A stretch of 64,000 nucleotides of DNA, taken from NCBI GenBank assembly GCA_963070105.1, contig OY718807.1:9796483-9860482 (forward strand), given 5' to 3'. Below are positions 27,201 to 39,400 of this stretch, in pieces. Made by a program: the position numbers and the translations under genes. This DNA is from Litomosoides sigmodontis. Lineage: Eukaryota; Nematoda; Chromadorea; Rhabditida; Onchocercidae. The notes under the pieces were generated by a model that ran no database searches, had not been told where the DNA came from, and saw only the letters and a program-made list of their open reading frames with translations. The stretch's first letter is position 1. Every line of letters starts with the position of its first letter.

Positions 27201-27574
27201 GTTGTTGTTCTTTGTATCTTAGACCGCTACTGTACTTAAATTTTTTTATTTTGCAGAAAGTAATTTCAAACATCACGAGCTAGATCAAGTTTAACCACCA
27301 CGCTTTAGATCGCTACATAATTGTATTATGAAGTTGACATACAAATGTCAAATTTTAAGAATGCTATAAAACCATTCGAATATTTTCAAATGCAAACTAT
27401 AGCCAACATCAACGATGTCATGCTAACACTTAAGAAAACCTTTTATACTGCTTTATATATATAAATTTTTTTGGAAGAATAGAGATGAAAACTTAACGAA
27501 CTTACAGGAATAGAATTTGATCGAACACCTTCTCCCAAGCATTTCGCCGGAATTCTCTTCACAAATTTATCCAT
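24282..27574 (-). CDS. DSCC1: sister chromatid cohesion protein DCC1 (DSCC1 homologue)
   Basis: Ten exons on the minus strand: 27574-27506, 27130-27038, 26897-26794, 26646-26484 (or 26493), 26216-26089, 25925-25834, 25715-25506, 25245-25106, 24907-24804, 24459-24282. Every phase agrees, giving about 426 residues against 393 in the human protein. With CTF8 and CTF18, DCC1 forms the alternative clamp loader that acts on PCNA at forks and supports cohesion. Diagnostic matches in order: LVIRGGEEDSPVLCTCDTTY with the following VTSNVLLLLPEF (human LVIRG…VLCSKDKTYDLK…TSNMLLFIPG); YTVEDLLDVIQMSE (human YTTEDLLDQIQASE); the mid-region ending ETYCDIVKENGTYRTNEKAI; LNVEDLPEEP; and the C-terminal FSLRGSWKESVIQQYLSDLC (human FSLREKWTEEDIAPYIQDLC). 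The C-terminal part corresponds to the winged-helix region known in the family to bind DNA and polymerase epsilon. Only the donor of exon 4 is ambiguous. Confidence 0.92.
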
Positions 27575-29120
27575 ATTGCTAAAGTCACTTAACGCTAATT
27601 ACAAGACGTGGACGCGTATTCACGGGGATGGCTTTATTTGTAGTACGTTGTGTTCTGGCTAAATGCTATTGCGCACCTTACCTTATAGCCCACTGCATGC
27701 AATCACACGTCCACAAGTTATATTTCAAATTGCTAACTTATTACATAAAATATCATAGCCAAGCCCACCACAAACTCACAAGGAAAAAGTTTCACGATAG
27801 TTCAAACACTGAATTTCGCGCTTGCACTGCAACTGTCACTTGTTACGGTTGCATAACAATTGTCCCATCGTTGCATGCAAAAGCTGAAGTGTGCAATTGG
27901 AAAGTTGAGTTTGCCGAAGAATTTTAGAGAATGGAAGGAAGGAACAGTACTTGCACAATCGTAAGACTGAAATTTAAATTGCGTGAACTGTGCGAAGTTC
28001 CCAAGTTCGAAAAGAATATGGAAAATGGCACGAATAATGACGAGCGAAAGCAAAGGTAATGTGATGAGCAACTGACGGATTACTCAACATTTCACTTGTA
28101 AAGAAGAAAGGACAAAATAAAAATAATTTTAAGGGAATAAAGTTATATTTGGATGATGACCTCACTGTCATACCTTCGTGTGTGTTTTGCTAATAACACC
28201 AATAGCTGTTATTATTATCGGTTTTGGTGTTGTGCAAATTAACAAAATCGCTTTTTATTCCATCGTATTGGAATAAAAATCGTAGACAAAATTTAGAAAT
28301 AAATTTCAGTAAATTACTTCACGCATAATTATTCAAAAAATTTATGACAAAATACTTATGCAAAAAGTTGAAATAATCAGCAAAAAAAATGCAGAAGGAA
28401 ATAAAGTTGAGAATGGACGTGTTTGCTTGGTTGTTGACGGTTGAGAGTGTGCAGTAGAAGCTTAGCACGAACGCCTCATTCATCCGCTACAACAACGGAT
28501 GCCGCAGTTGACAGAGAGGGGCGGCTTGGTGACACTGAGTGATTGGTCGTGGGAAACAGTCTGGCCGAGTAGTACAGTGAATGGGCACATTACATCACTG
28601 AGTAACTAGCATTTGGGGGTGGGGAGGATACGATAGGTGATGATGGATGAATGAATTACATTTAAATGGAAACTTAGATAAGCATATTACATACAGTATT
28701 TACATACAGTAACGTATTTTCCGTTAGATTCCGGGTTTCTCGACAGGATGCAAAAATTTTTTGCATGAAGTAAAAATTGAAAGTTCAAGAAAAATTGAGT
28801 GAAATTCCAAGTTTAAAATGCTTGAAAAAAAGGTAAGAAATTTAATGCGAAAAATGGAATTGTAAAATTATTCCAAAGTTATAAAATGTGCAAATAAAAT
28901 CACATCTATAAAAGAAATCAAAATTGAGAGCTCAAAACTAGAATCTAGTTAAAAATTAATAATAAAATTGATTAAAGATATTCAAAAACTACAAAATTAT
29001 TCAAAAATTCACTAAAAAAAGCCACATATTAGCACTTAGGTCCGTTTAGGGAATCCTTCCCTATACAGTAATAGTTGAATATTTCAATTCAAAAAATTCA
29101 ATTTCAAAAAAAAATTCACT
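27575..29120. other. intergenic, DSCC1 upstream region
   Basis: Contains the presumed DSCC1 promoter just above 27574. Open frames at 27628-28171 on both strands have no start context or splice logic I trust. A more GC-rich patch lies at about 28430-28630 with no long frame. Confidence 0.45.
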
Positions 29121-30084
29121 TTACTTCGGGCACCAATCGAGGTCGTGCTGCTCTAACGCTAACGCTGTGATTTCCTCTACAGCCGTAAATTCGAGTGGCA
29201 GCAGTAGGTAGTGCCCACAAAAAAATTGAATATGCACGATTAATGAATGAATAATTTTGGATGGAAAATTTTTCAACAGAAAATTTGATTTTAGCAAACA
29301 TGTGTTTTTTTAATAATTATAAATTTCAGTGTGCGGATCTTCAACAGGCAGTTCGAAACAATAAAAGGATGGAGTATTCACGCTTTATGGATGCACAAGC
29401 AGGATAGTAAGCAATTCAATATGGAACTCTCAGTACAATTCAATTCTAATTTTTCAATTCTGTACATGGATACAATAGAACTTATAAGCACGAACTGTTT
29501 CTTCCGCTTCCGCACTGTCACTCGTCTCCATTGGTGTCACTGGTAGCTCAGGCTCTCCTACGACGCTGCGCTTCTTCCTCATCACATTCTTTTGATTCCC
29601 GAGATACCGATATTTCTTCCATTTCCTCTCGGACGTTTCGCCCTCCCGCTTCCTTCAACCTCCTCTCCGCCTCCCCCAAGTGGGTCTGCAGTGTAATTTC
29701 GAACTGAAAAGGCTATATTCATCTTAAATTTGTAAAATTTAAAAAAATTAAAACAATGGAACTGCTGCTAAAATAACGCAAATTCCAACGATTCTGTATG
29801 CACTGCAACGCACTCAAAACTGCCCAAAATGCACCTTACCATACCTTTAAGTTTTTTCAACAAAACTTTACTAATAGAAGAAGAGGAAGGGGAAGGGGAA
29901 CACTGAGACAACTCCTCCCACCCCAACCGCATTGCATTCTGTCGGAATGGCCTGCGGCATTGAAATATCTTACTGTCATCGTCGCGCGTCTGCTTGATCG
30001 ATACGCATCAAGCGGCACATCCAACTTGATCTGCCCGTGCCAATCGTCCTTACCGCTACTACCTGCGCAAATGGAAGCTCTCAT
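29121..30084 (-). CDS. unrecognised small charged protein, 3 exons
   Basis: Exon model on the minus strand: 30084-29974 (ATG; donor GTAAGA), 29703-29562 (acceptor CTTTTCAG; donor GTAGGA) and 29176-29121 (acceptor GGCTGTAG; TAA). Phases 0 and 1 agree, giving about 102 residues. The order is a Ser/Gly start, a segment DDWHGQIKLDVPLDAYRSSR, an amphipathic charged helix (LGEAERRLKEAG…NVREEMEEI), an acidic patch, and a C-terminus ending LALEQHDLDWCPK. If the second intron is not removed, the second exon runs instead to a TGA at 29548, giving about 88 residues ending in an Arg-rich tail. Exon GC is clearly above the flanks. I do not recognise the family. It is divergent from the Cys-rich gene at 30460. 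Confidence 0.5.
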
Positions 30085-30459
30085 TCCCTTCTTGCACTCT
30101 CTGATTTCAGCGAATCAATTTAGCAACAACAAATCGATTGGGTTTCGGATGAGTTTTAATTTTCCTTATGTAAAATTGTTAACTTTTTAGAAGTTCATAA
30201 TTGGACAGTAAGGCTCAACAAATGGAATAAACTCAAAATGTGCTTACTTGTTGCTATTAAACTGTTTTTCAGTTTCTTTCTTCCACAACTGTCACTTGGC
30301 ATTGTGCTTAAGGTGGCGCAAGTAGCACTGTAATGATAGAAAATAACTGGGTGACCTCTGTAAGACAAGCACACTTGTCCGTTGGATAATTGAACGTGAT
30401 TTCAACATCGACCATCGTACCGAAAAGGACGGGATATTTTAGTTAGTGTTGGACTGGAA
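30085..30459. promoter_or_regulatory. short head-to-head intergenic region, presumed shared promoter
   Basis: 375 bases separate the start of the small charged gene (minus) from the start of the Cys-rich gene (plus). A TATTTTAG acceptor at about 30435-30442 lies 17 bases before the plus-strand ATG and would suit spliced-leader addition. Promoter function is inferred from the layout only. Confidence 0.35.
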
Positions 30460-30651
30460 ATGTTTTCATCACTGATCTTCTTGTTCTCATTAGCCTGTTT
30501 GAATTCCTTGCAAATAGGCGAATATTTTGAAACGCATATTTGTGGCGCATGTTTGTATGAATTTTTGTCTAAAGAAAACTGTTGCAAAAGAAGTTTTGAG
30601 CGAGAAGAATGTACATGTAATGAGACAATGCAAATGTACTTAACTTCATAA
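30460..30651 (+). CDS. small secreted cysteine-rich protein
   Basis: A single-exon open frame of 63 codons begins with a clear signal peptide (MFSSLIFLFSLACLNS), followed by a short mature chain with six Cys at residues 28, 31, 41, 42, 51 and 53 (pattern C-x2-C-x9-CC-x8-C-x-C). Six is an even number suited to three disulfides, and there is a dibasic KR after the CC pair. An acceptor just upstream (GATATTTTAG) fits nematode trans-splicing. I do not recognise the family. It could be a secreted peptide effector, a neuropeptide-like precursor or an immune peptide; the sequence does not decide. Small size and the absence of splicing leave some chance that it is not a gene. Confidence 0.55.
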   Translation: MFSSLIFLFSLACLNSLQIGEYFETHICGACLYEFLSKENCCKRSFEREECTCNETMQMYLTS

Positions 30652-32555
30652 TAAGTAATTCATATCAAGCCGAAGTACAAGTAAATTTTAAGCAGAAGTG
30701 AGTGTGAACTGTTCGCCGATCTACAGATTCTCAATGACCTATGGACTTTGCTGCACTCGAAAAATATCCACTGTTTCATTTCATACATTTTGGAGTATTC
30801 TTTCGAAAGTAATTCATTCACTCAACTCCTTCCACATTCCTTCATCTCAAGCAAACTGTTATCAGTTGCGCTACTGTCGCATGTGTTGCTTTCTGCGTCG
30901 TATGACACTCAAATAACGGCATGTCAATAAAGCATTGGAAATGAAATGAATGTTTGCCTTAGAGCAAAATCGATGATGAATAATCACATATTGAACACGC
31001 GAACGATCATATCTATCTTTGCTTATTATTCTATCTCAACTGGACGACACGATTCTTTTCGAAATTATTTCTACGATTTGTCGTACAAAAACCTTCAAAT
31101 GTTACTGCTTAAAAATCATAACAGCATCACAATTACCAAGGAAAATAAATCATTTGCGGTTATTTCAGACGTCAGATGATCAGCAAAATTAGTCAGTACC
31201 AAGGAACCATGGCAAGATTGAAGAAAAGAAAGAACCGTTTGGATGTAACCCATGCAGAAAGCAATTCAGATTAAATACTCTCTGAAATACCATAAGTAGG
31301 GCACTCCGATGAAAAAACCTACAAATTTAAAGCATGTGATAAGCATTTCAGATGTAGCCATCGTCTAAGACAACCTGAAACGATTCATACCAATGAAAAA
31401 TCTTGCAACAGCTCATACAGTGTTGTAGTCTACAGTGACAGTGAGCTCACGATAATAGCGAAACATGCTATTTCTGTTTCTACAAAGATATAAATGAAAC
31501 GAATAATTTTATCTGAAAGGCTTATATGATATTGTTTGTTGCATTTATTTGTGCTGCGTTTTTCTCTGTTTTTTTTATGTTGCAGCCAAATTCAAATTAA
31601 TTGTATTAATATAATCTGTAACATTCACAATCAGATGAATGGTAGCTTGCAATTGAAGAAATACTTGCTAGGACGAGCTTTTTCATTCTGACCCTCAGTA
31701 AACATCCTGAGGGGGTAAATAAACATCGTGACCTATTGGACTAGACTGTGCACCTGGCTGGAAGAGAGGGTGAGGGGCTCGTGTGGTTTTGCTGTTGGTG
31801 ATTAGATGTTCGTTAATAATTAGAAAGTGATAGGCTGACATTGTTCACGTGGTATAGTGTAAAATGTAGTACGTTTTGTGCAAAGGAGCGAATGTTACAT
31901 TGTTTCTCGTAACATATGCATGCCACGTACGGTTATTTCAGTTTCTCCTAAAATTTCTCCTAATAAAAGGATGACGCTGATTTTGCAATATCTCCTTTCT
32001 TCCTTTCGTTCTTCCTCTCCATCATTCATGCTTACTTCCCAGTTTCTCGTGGAAATAGGTAGATCTGTGCGGTACTTCCAATGTGTTGTTCAACCACTCA
32101 ATGGTACGAAGTGAACCTAAAGTGTCAGCATCTTTATCAAGTTTTTCTTACGATATTTAGATGATGGTGAAGGAATGCATGTGTACACGCAAGTGAGCGT
32201 AGTATGCTTGTTAAAACTTACTGACACCATTAATAATGGTGGCCATTATAGCAAGAATTTTCTCAAACCAAGCATATTCAGCTGTTCGAGAGACATTCTT
32301 TTATACACTCAGTTGATGTTTGCATAATGCGAATGAGAAAGTAGGAAGAAGAAAGATGAAGTTAAGAAAGACCAATAGGATGCCTTGCAACTTTTCGGCA
32401 TAATCGTTGACCTCATTGAATGACACGCAGTTCTTATACGTTGTGTAACGCTTTAAATATGCTTACTGCTTCTAAAGTGTACCGGGAGTCAGAAAGCAGT
32501 TAATGCTGGGTTTTTTCAGGTAAGTCTAACTTGTGATAGTGCGCTTACAATATCT
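30652..32555. other. intergenic, with a decayed zinc-finger fragment
   Basis: Between the Cys-rich gene and akirin. Several overlapping short frames at 30698-31179 and 31878-32114 lack supporting features. The zinc-finger relic at 31214-31410 is listed separately. The acceptor TTTTTTCAG ending at 32519 is the likely trans-splice site for akirin. Confidence 0.5.
31214..31410 (+). pseudogene. degenerate C2H2 zinc-finger fragment
   Basis: Across two frames one can read two Krüppel-type finger remnants. The first has a linker-like KIEEKKEPFGCNPCRKQFR, then TL, followed by a TGA where the helix should continue. The second, after a frame change, reads HSDEKTYKFKACDKHF, then RLRQPETIHTNEKSC. The finger spacing and the H-x-x-E-K linker are recognisable. 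The second finger has lost its first Cys (YKFKAC) and its first His (Pro instead), and the frame is broken by at least one stop and one shift. This is a dead copy of a C2H2 zinc-finger gene. No intact parent is seen in the window. Confidence 0.6.
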
Positions 32556-34365
32556 ATGGCTTGTGGAGTTGCGTTAAAGAGGCCATACGATTACGATGAT
32601 TATCTAATTGCGGAAGGAAGCGAAGCGAAGCGTGCGCGTCATACACAAACTCATTGCTCACCGTTTCGTGCACAGATTGGTACTATAGCTGCTTCACTAC
32701 CGACATCAGGTGCATCAAGCGCTTTGATGCAATTGCGAGATCCAAAAGTAAGATTATTCAGTTTTCTTTACACCGGTTGGTGTACTACTTCTTTTTAGAT
32801 TTTAGATTTTATTTAATCACCAACTTTGTGTGAATTGGGTGGCTAACTCCTTCAATATGAAATATTCTGCGTTTAGTTATGGTACTGATTGTTTGAGCAG
32901 TTCGTTTTCGGTTCATTCAGAGCTTCGAAAAATGTGCTGCTCGATTCATTTTGTGTTGAAGCAGCATTTTTCACCAAAGGAGTTATTTATTGATTTTCCA
33001 TTCATAGATTTGGTAAGAACCTATGGTAAGAAAGAAATTGTACAAGTTTTATTTGCAGGATCGTGAAGCCTATGACAACTCACCATTTGCCCAAGTTGGC
33101 AATAACTTGCAGCTCTCATCGGGACAGTTAGAATCATATTTGCGGGCTGAAGTAAGTAGTATATGAACGAATATTTGAATCTTAGAAAGTATACTTATGT
33201 GTTATTTGTGTTGTTTTTCGTTATGTTTTGTTTCTGGCTTTTGTGTACGTATTGCATGATTTAAGGTGCGTTATTTGAAACGTCGCCATCTGATTCCACA
33301 TCGTACGCTCACTTCAAATGTGGTGAACACAGGTAACGGTGAATGGAGTGGTGCCAGACAGCGATACGGGTCGCATTTTTCTAGCAATTCAGTATCTGGG
33401 AACGGAACAGCTTCGGATCATGGTTATCGTGAAGCACCGTTATCACCCAATAATAATGTAAGATTTATGGAAATTTCCAAAATCGTTAGGTCGAACTGTT
33501 TAAAACTGTATGTAAACATTTTGTAGCTAAAGAAATGGCTGACTGATTTCTTGGAGTTTTTAATTATCTGGAAATTGGTCAGAGAGCACATAAATTTTTT
33601 ATGAGATTTTAGTCGGGCAGCGAATCAGAAAGCGAAACAAATGTGCAGAAGACATCATCAATGAAGGACTTATACGAGAAACCACAGTTCTCTCTTAAGC
33701 AGGTAAGAGCCTCAATCTCATGTTATAACCCCCTTCAAAAAATTAGATGGATGTGTTTCACGAAATCATTGAAATCAGAATAATCATCCACGAAATTGTC
33801 CTGGAGGTGTTTTATATTTATATCCAGTTCTTTTTCCTAGTTGCGTAACAGTAATTTACGTACTTCAGTAGGTGTGCAGTGTTTACTGAAGTGTGTAAGA
33901 TACTATTGTGCTTAAAGAAGAGCTTAGCGACCGGACATGTTAGGGAATAAAAACTGTTGTTGGATTCTGAACTTTTTGATTTTAGGTGATGATGATCTGC
34001 GAAAGGCTGTTGAAACAACAGGAAGTACGTCTTAGATATGAATATGAAACAGTATTGAACCAACGTTTAGAAGGTAATTTTTGCTTATTTCATCCATGTG
34101 TGAATGAGTTTTTTAGCGAGAGCTGGAAAAAATTGCACGATCTTCGCATTTCGAAAACATTTCCACGTCGTCCCATTCACCTATACTTCTGTGTCAACTT
34201 CTTTATTCTCCGATGTGTTTTTTGATGCAGAGCTGAAGCACATTAATTTTAAAAGGTCTCAAAAAAATTTTTTCAGAACAGCACGAGCAGTATGTGCAGT
34301 TTGCTCGTGAACAAATTCAACGTCAACACCAGGATGATGGTGTGGAATTGTCTTACCTTTCTTAA
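32556..34365 (+). CDS. akir-1: akirin, nuclear transcription/chromatin adaptor
   Basis: Six exons: 32556-32747, 33059-33151, 33266-33457, 33613-33702, 33986-34073, 34277-34365. The total is 744 bases including the stop, 247 residues. Akirins are small nuclear proteins that link transcription factors to chromatin remodellers in immune and muscle genes and, in nematodes, also act in meiotic chromosome structure. Diagnostic features: the N-terminus MACGVALKRPYDYDD with a basic nuclear signal (EAKRARH), the conserved CSPFRAQIGTIAASLP block, the YLRAEVRYLKRRHLIPH segment, and the C-terminal helix (LKQVMMICERLLKQQEVRLR followed by YEYETVLNQRL) ending DDGVELSYLS. The middle is Ser/Asn/Gly-rich and variable, as usual. 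The probable spliced-leader acceptor ends at 32519, leaving a 36-base leader. Confidence 0.96.
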
Positions 34366-36484
34366 CTTTCAATTTCTCATTTCATCACACTAATGAAATT
34401 GGGTTAATGAGTTCATTTCTTTATTCGGTGGGTATTTGTCCGTTGACAAGTTACTGTGGTGGTGCTTTCTTGCGGTAGATAATTCGTTGATCGCTTTCCA
34501 GCTGTGTTTTTGTAAAAGTTTGATATTATGCTTTTCCGAGTCCTTTTTATGTTTCTCTCGCAGGTGATTTTTTTCATTTCTCGAATTTATGAGATGTGTA
34601 AAATGATTGTCAAATAGTGACATTTATTTTAAACTCTGTTTGTTCAATATTTAGGGCAATACTCTGCTGATTAAAAGGAGCTTTGCTAAATTATTCATTT
34701 GTCGAAATTCTTTCTGGAAGTGTTTGTGATTGACGGAATTTGCATGGTCATTTATTTTTCGTCTTTGTTATGAAGAACTCGTTACAGTTAAATGCTTTCT
34801 TACTGCGCTATGAATGCATGAAGTCATGATCGTAACACTGAAAGATTGGACAGTTTTGCAGTAAGTGCGGAAGCAGATAAAACCTGCATGAAGTTGTAAA
34901 ATTAATGTTGAAATTAACGCAACTGTTGTGAAATTTGATGAATATTAAGGTATTGTTTCGTTAAAGTATTAGTATTTTTTAAGTAACTTGCATGTCACTT
35001 TTTTTTCGTTCTTTCCAAGTGTGGTTTGTTGCGACGAGGTTAAGGTCGTAGTAGTGGAAGCGTTTGCGTCCCGGCTGGCTCTGGTCCTCGCACATAACAT
35101 TTTTCATTGCATTATATGCTTCTATATACAATCTTTCCTGTTTCTGTAAAAGTATTATTGTAAATGCTCTTTATACATATGTATACGCTAGGGGATGAAA
35201 ATATTGGGCCGTTTCATATCAAACTTTTGTATTGCAATTCCGCTCGTATTATATAGTTAGCCTAAATGATATGTCGCGCTTTTACATGTATCACAGTGAA
35301 TTCAGTAAACAGTTTCCCTGATTTCGAGGTTGCATTCTGTTTTTATAGACTTCGAGGATTTACGACTTTAAATCGAAAAAAAGTTTAATATTTCAATGAA
35401 AGTTACTTCAGTGGTGTGAAGTTTATATGGGAAGCGGTTGAGGGAGAAGTATTGCTACAAAGCGCTCACGTACGTTTACTGTTCTCGTCAGCACGATGCG
35501 CTAGAGAGGAGATTTGAGGGGAGGGGCACATGGGGGTTGCATTCTATAGCGAAAAGAGATTTTGTGTGAAGGAAGTGGATCGATCCAGTGAGGAGATAGG
35601 ATGGAAGAGGAAGAGAGGATTGTCAACGTGGTGGCACGAGGGTCCCCGCACTCGCACAGTCAAACCACTCTTCCCACTTTGAGGTGAAGCGTGGCGCCGC
35701 TGGTGAGCAATGCAGTCGGTGAATTTCGCTTTGTCAGAAGAATCGATTTTTTTCGACAAAAAGAGGCCGTAAACGTAAATTGTTTCCTCGTCAGATAGGT
35801 GACGTCTTCACTGTGGGTGAGAGTTAGGGACTGATGCAGTCGCAACCGTTGGAAAGTTGCGGTACAAACTATGGACAATTAATTAGTTAAGTGGAGCAAT
35901 GCTTCTAGGTGGAAAGGTGCTGCTGATACATCTACGTCCACCTGTTACATTCTCTCACACCCGGAGAATCATCTTTCTCCCAGCAGTAACTGAAAACTGA
36001 AAATGAAGTAGAATAATCAATTGGTAGTGTGGGTGTGCGCGTGCGTGTGCGTGTGCGTGTGATATCATGACTGAATTCTTTTATATTACAATTTCAGTTC
36101 TATTAGCCATTTTAATTTGCACTAGCGGTGACTTAGAAGCGTGAAAGCATTCCTCATGGAAGCATTCTACAGAACGTTTAGTGTGATGGTATTTGGACTA
36201 TGCTAACCTCCACTTATCCTAGAAATGAATTTGTCACGTAAAATTATTATTTACACATAAAATGATCTAACAAACTACATCATACCGTACGAAAAGTATT
36301 ACGTTGTTGAAATTGGAAAGGAAATGTTGAAGAAAACTGATTAATTTCTTCTTTAAAACAAAATTGTCAAAAAGCTTATTCCAATTTTTTCTTTCTTGCG
36401 AAATTTAGATCAAAAATTAATTCTCATTCCCTAAACATCTCTTAAATCGAGCACGATAGTATATGGTGGTTTAATAAATATCAT
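34366..36484. other. convergent intergenic region between akirin and collagen
   Basis: Holds the 3' ends of akirin (plus) and the collagen gene (minus). A GC-richer patch at about 35440-35720 has open minus-strand frames but no splice or start evidence. A GTGTGC repeat at 36027-36061 is listed separately. Confidence 0.5.
36027..36061. repeat. GTGTGC-type imperfect microsatellite
   Basis: Alternating GT and GC dinucleotides, a purine-pyrimidine alternating tract. Confidence 0.85.
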
Positions 36485-39400
36485 TTAAAGTAATCGCGGA
36501 CGCTTAGTTACGTAAATGAAGCGTGGACGAGTTGAAGCGGTTGTTTCATCCGGATATCCGGTTATGAATGTTCTTGACGTGGTAGTAGTTGTAGGAATGT
36601 CTGTTGTTGTTGTTGCTGCTGCTGTAATTAATTTTATCTTTCCAACCAAACTAATATTATGGTGTGATGGCTCACATTTAATAAATTATTTGTAAGTTTT
36701 CATCAAATTATCGGATTAAAATTTTCACACAAATAATTATTTAACAGTAGACATTTATCACATTTCGAGACATATTATGATAAATCTAAAACAATGCAAC
36801 CGCCGTAATGTTTGCCTTGTCGTGTAATTGCTACATAAATCTAATAATATTAGCACTTCACCATCCTCACTTCACAAAATCAGAATTTATGCTCCTTAAG
36901 TAATTAATAAATTGTTAACTGGAAGATTATAACGCTGTAACAGACAGGCCACGAATTCACTTACTTTCACCATCCTTAGTATCACCGACTAGGATAGGAG
37001 GATTTTGTTGTGTAAGATAGTTTGCAATATCGCCAATATGTTGTGATCGATGGATATTGCTCTCTTTAATTTCAACTTTTCTGTTAGGATAGAAGCCGTC
37101 TTCATCTAATATGAAGTCAATTATTCGACCCTAAAAATTTTAAACTTTTTCAATCCATGAAATAATTGCTTCAACTGGTGAAGAGATAGCAAAAAAAAGA
37201 AAGCATGAAAGGTGGATATTCCAAATTCGGAAAATCATGAATAAAACGAAATGTTTTTTAGTTGAGAAGGTCACCTAATTCAATTCAAATATAAAAATTT
37301 TCCGATCCATTTAACAAATTCGAAATTCTCTTTTTATTTTTGAACTACTTGCTCATTTCCTTTTCCTGTGGTAAATGTAGTAAAATAATTTAAATAATCG
37401 AACAGCAACAACATTTATTGTCTAATCATGATCCAATTATATCTTCCCCTTTTTTGAGGCAAATTCAACCAACACATATTAAACTAACTTTATTTTCCTG
37501 ATTGCTAAAAACCGGGAGAAGTTTAGACGTTAACTGTTGCTTGGGCGGTAGTGACGACGACGATAATAACAGCGGCGTTAGTGAGTTCATTTGAATTTCT
37601 GTTCTATTCCCATTGTGATCATTTTCGACAATCGTTATATCTTCAAATTCGCCGTTGATACTACGCAGTAGTGGCCTGTCACTATGAACGCCATCGTTGT
37701 CACTAACTGAAATTCTACTTTCAGTTTCATCTTTCGGATTTAAAAGCATTTGCACATCGTAAGTGCAAAATTTTCTCCTCGAATGATATGGAACTACTCG
37801 AAGCCTTTAGTGGTCGAGAGGTCTTAACGAAATCTAAAATAAACGAAAAATACCGAAACAGAAGAGGTGAAGTGCTTGAATGGAATAAATATTTGATTAA
37901 GTGATTCAGTGTGCATAGTCTCATCTGTAGGAATAGGAAAAAAGTGAAGTTGATGGAAACAATGTATCATTTAAATGAAATAGTTTGGATGTGAAATGAA
38001 TTACTTCCATCATTTTCCTTATCGGTCGGTATTCCGTCATGGTCGGCTATAGCTGACAGGGAAGGCCGATGCTGAGGAGTGTTTGAGGGAAGGATAAGTG
38101 GTGATCCTTCTTCCACACTGCTGTGAGCGAGTGGCGGTGGTGATAACGGTGGAGCATTATCAGTCTTGTGCGTCGAAGAGCTCTCATGAAGCCGCCTTTC
38201 GCTCTTCTTCCTCTTCTTCGTTTTCCTCTTTGCCAGTTGCTGTTGCTGTTGCGGCTCCTTCTGAATTATGCTTTTTCGCACGACTTAAATAGGAAGGAGT
38301 GGTAGTTCAGTTCGCTTTCAGTGATTGGAGAGAAGCTAAGAAAGACTTCACTCTCTCTCAGCGCTTCTCTCTTGAAAGATAAAGCTAAACTTTTCGGTGT
38401 AGAAATATATATCGGTTTTTAAGCTGTCCACAAACACATCTGTTACCGTATGTTTTGTGCTTGTGCTCAGTAATTCCATTTCCAATGGACACGGACAGAA
38501 AATTGCATTCGCACCGGCTTCGCCGGTTGGACCTCGAACACCTCTTGGACCAAAACTGCCAGGAAGGCCATCCATTCCCTTAATGCCTTTCTTACCAACT
38601 GCTCCAGGCGGTCCATACACATAGTTTCGCCTACCTAAAAATTAAATTTCCACATCTCAAATTATGGATTTTTTGATTTGACAAGCATTCAGAAAAGTTA
38701 TAAATGAAATGTTAACAGCTACCTCGAGGGCCTTGCGGTCCAGTTCTGCCGATTGATCCAGGCAGTCCTTTTGGACCCGGTTCCCCAATGCCACCTGTAG
38801 CAGGCTTTCCATCTGGTCCCTTTGGGCCTCTTACCCCACTTGTTCCGTTGAATCCTTCTGCACCTTCAGGGCCTATTTCACCTAGAAGGAGCAGTTTAAT
38901 ATATTTCCAGAAGTTTGCAGCGAACGATATTAAACTGAAAAGTTCATGAGATACAGACCATCTTGGCCATCGGATCCAACAATCCCTGGAATACCTCGAT
39001 CACCCTTCGGGCCTTGTACTCCTTGATTACCGGGTGCTCCTGGAGGTCCACGTTCGCCTTGTGGACAAACGATGCATTGTTGCTGCGTTTCTTCTAACAG
39101 TTCAAGCATGCTTTTTCCTGGTAATCCGACAAGTCCATCATCACCTTGCTCTCCATCCTCACCCATATCTCCTTCAATCGATTAGCATGATCCAAATTAA
39201 ATTCTCATAAAAGTTAAATTATCGGAACTCATGCCAGCATTGTATAATAAGCACTTATGATCACACCTGGTGGTCCTGGTGGTCCAGGTTCCGGTAGTGG
39301 ACAGCTATTTGTCGATCTTTTCCGACGTAATAATTCTTGATGTTTCTTAGCGAGATTTATGTTACCCATATCGGCTAGCAGCTATAAGTAAACTATCAAA

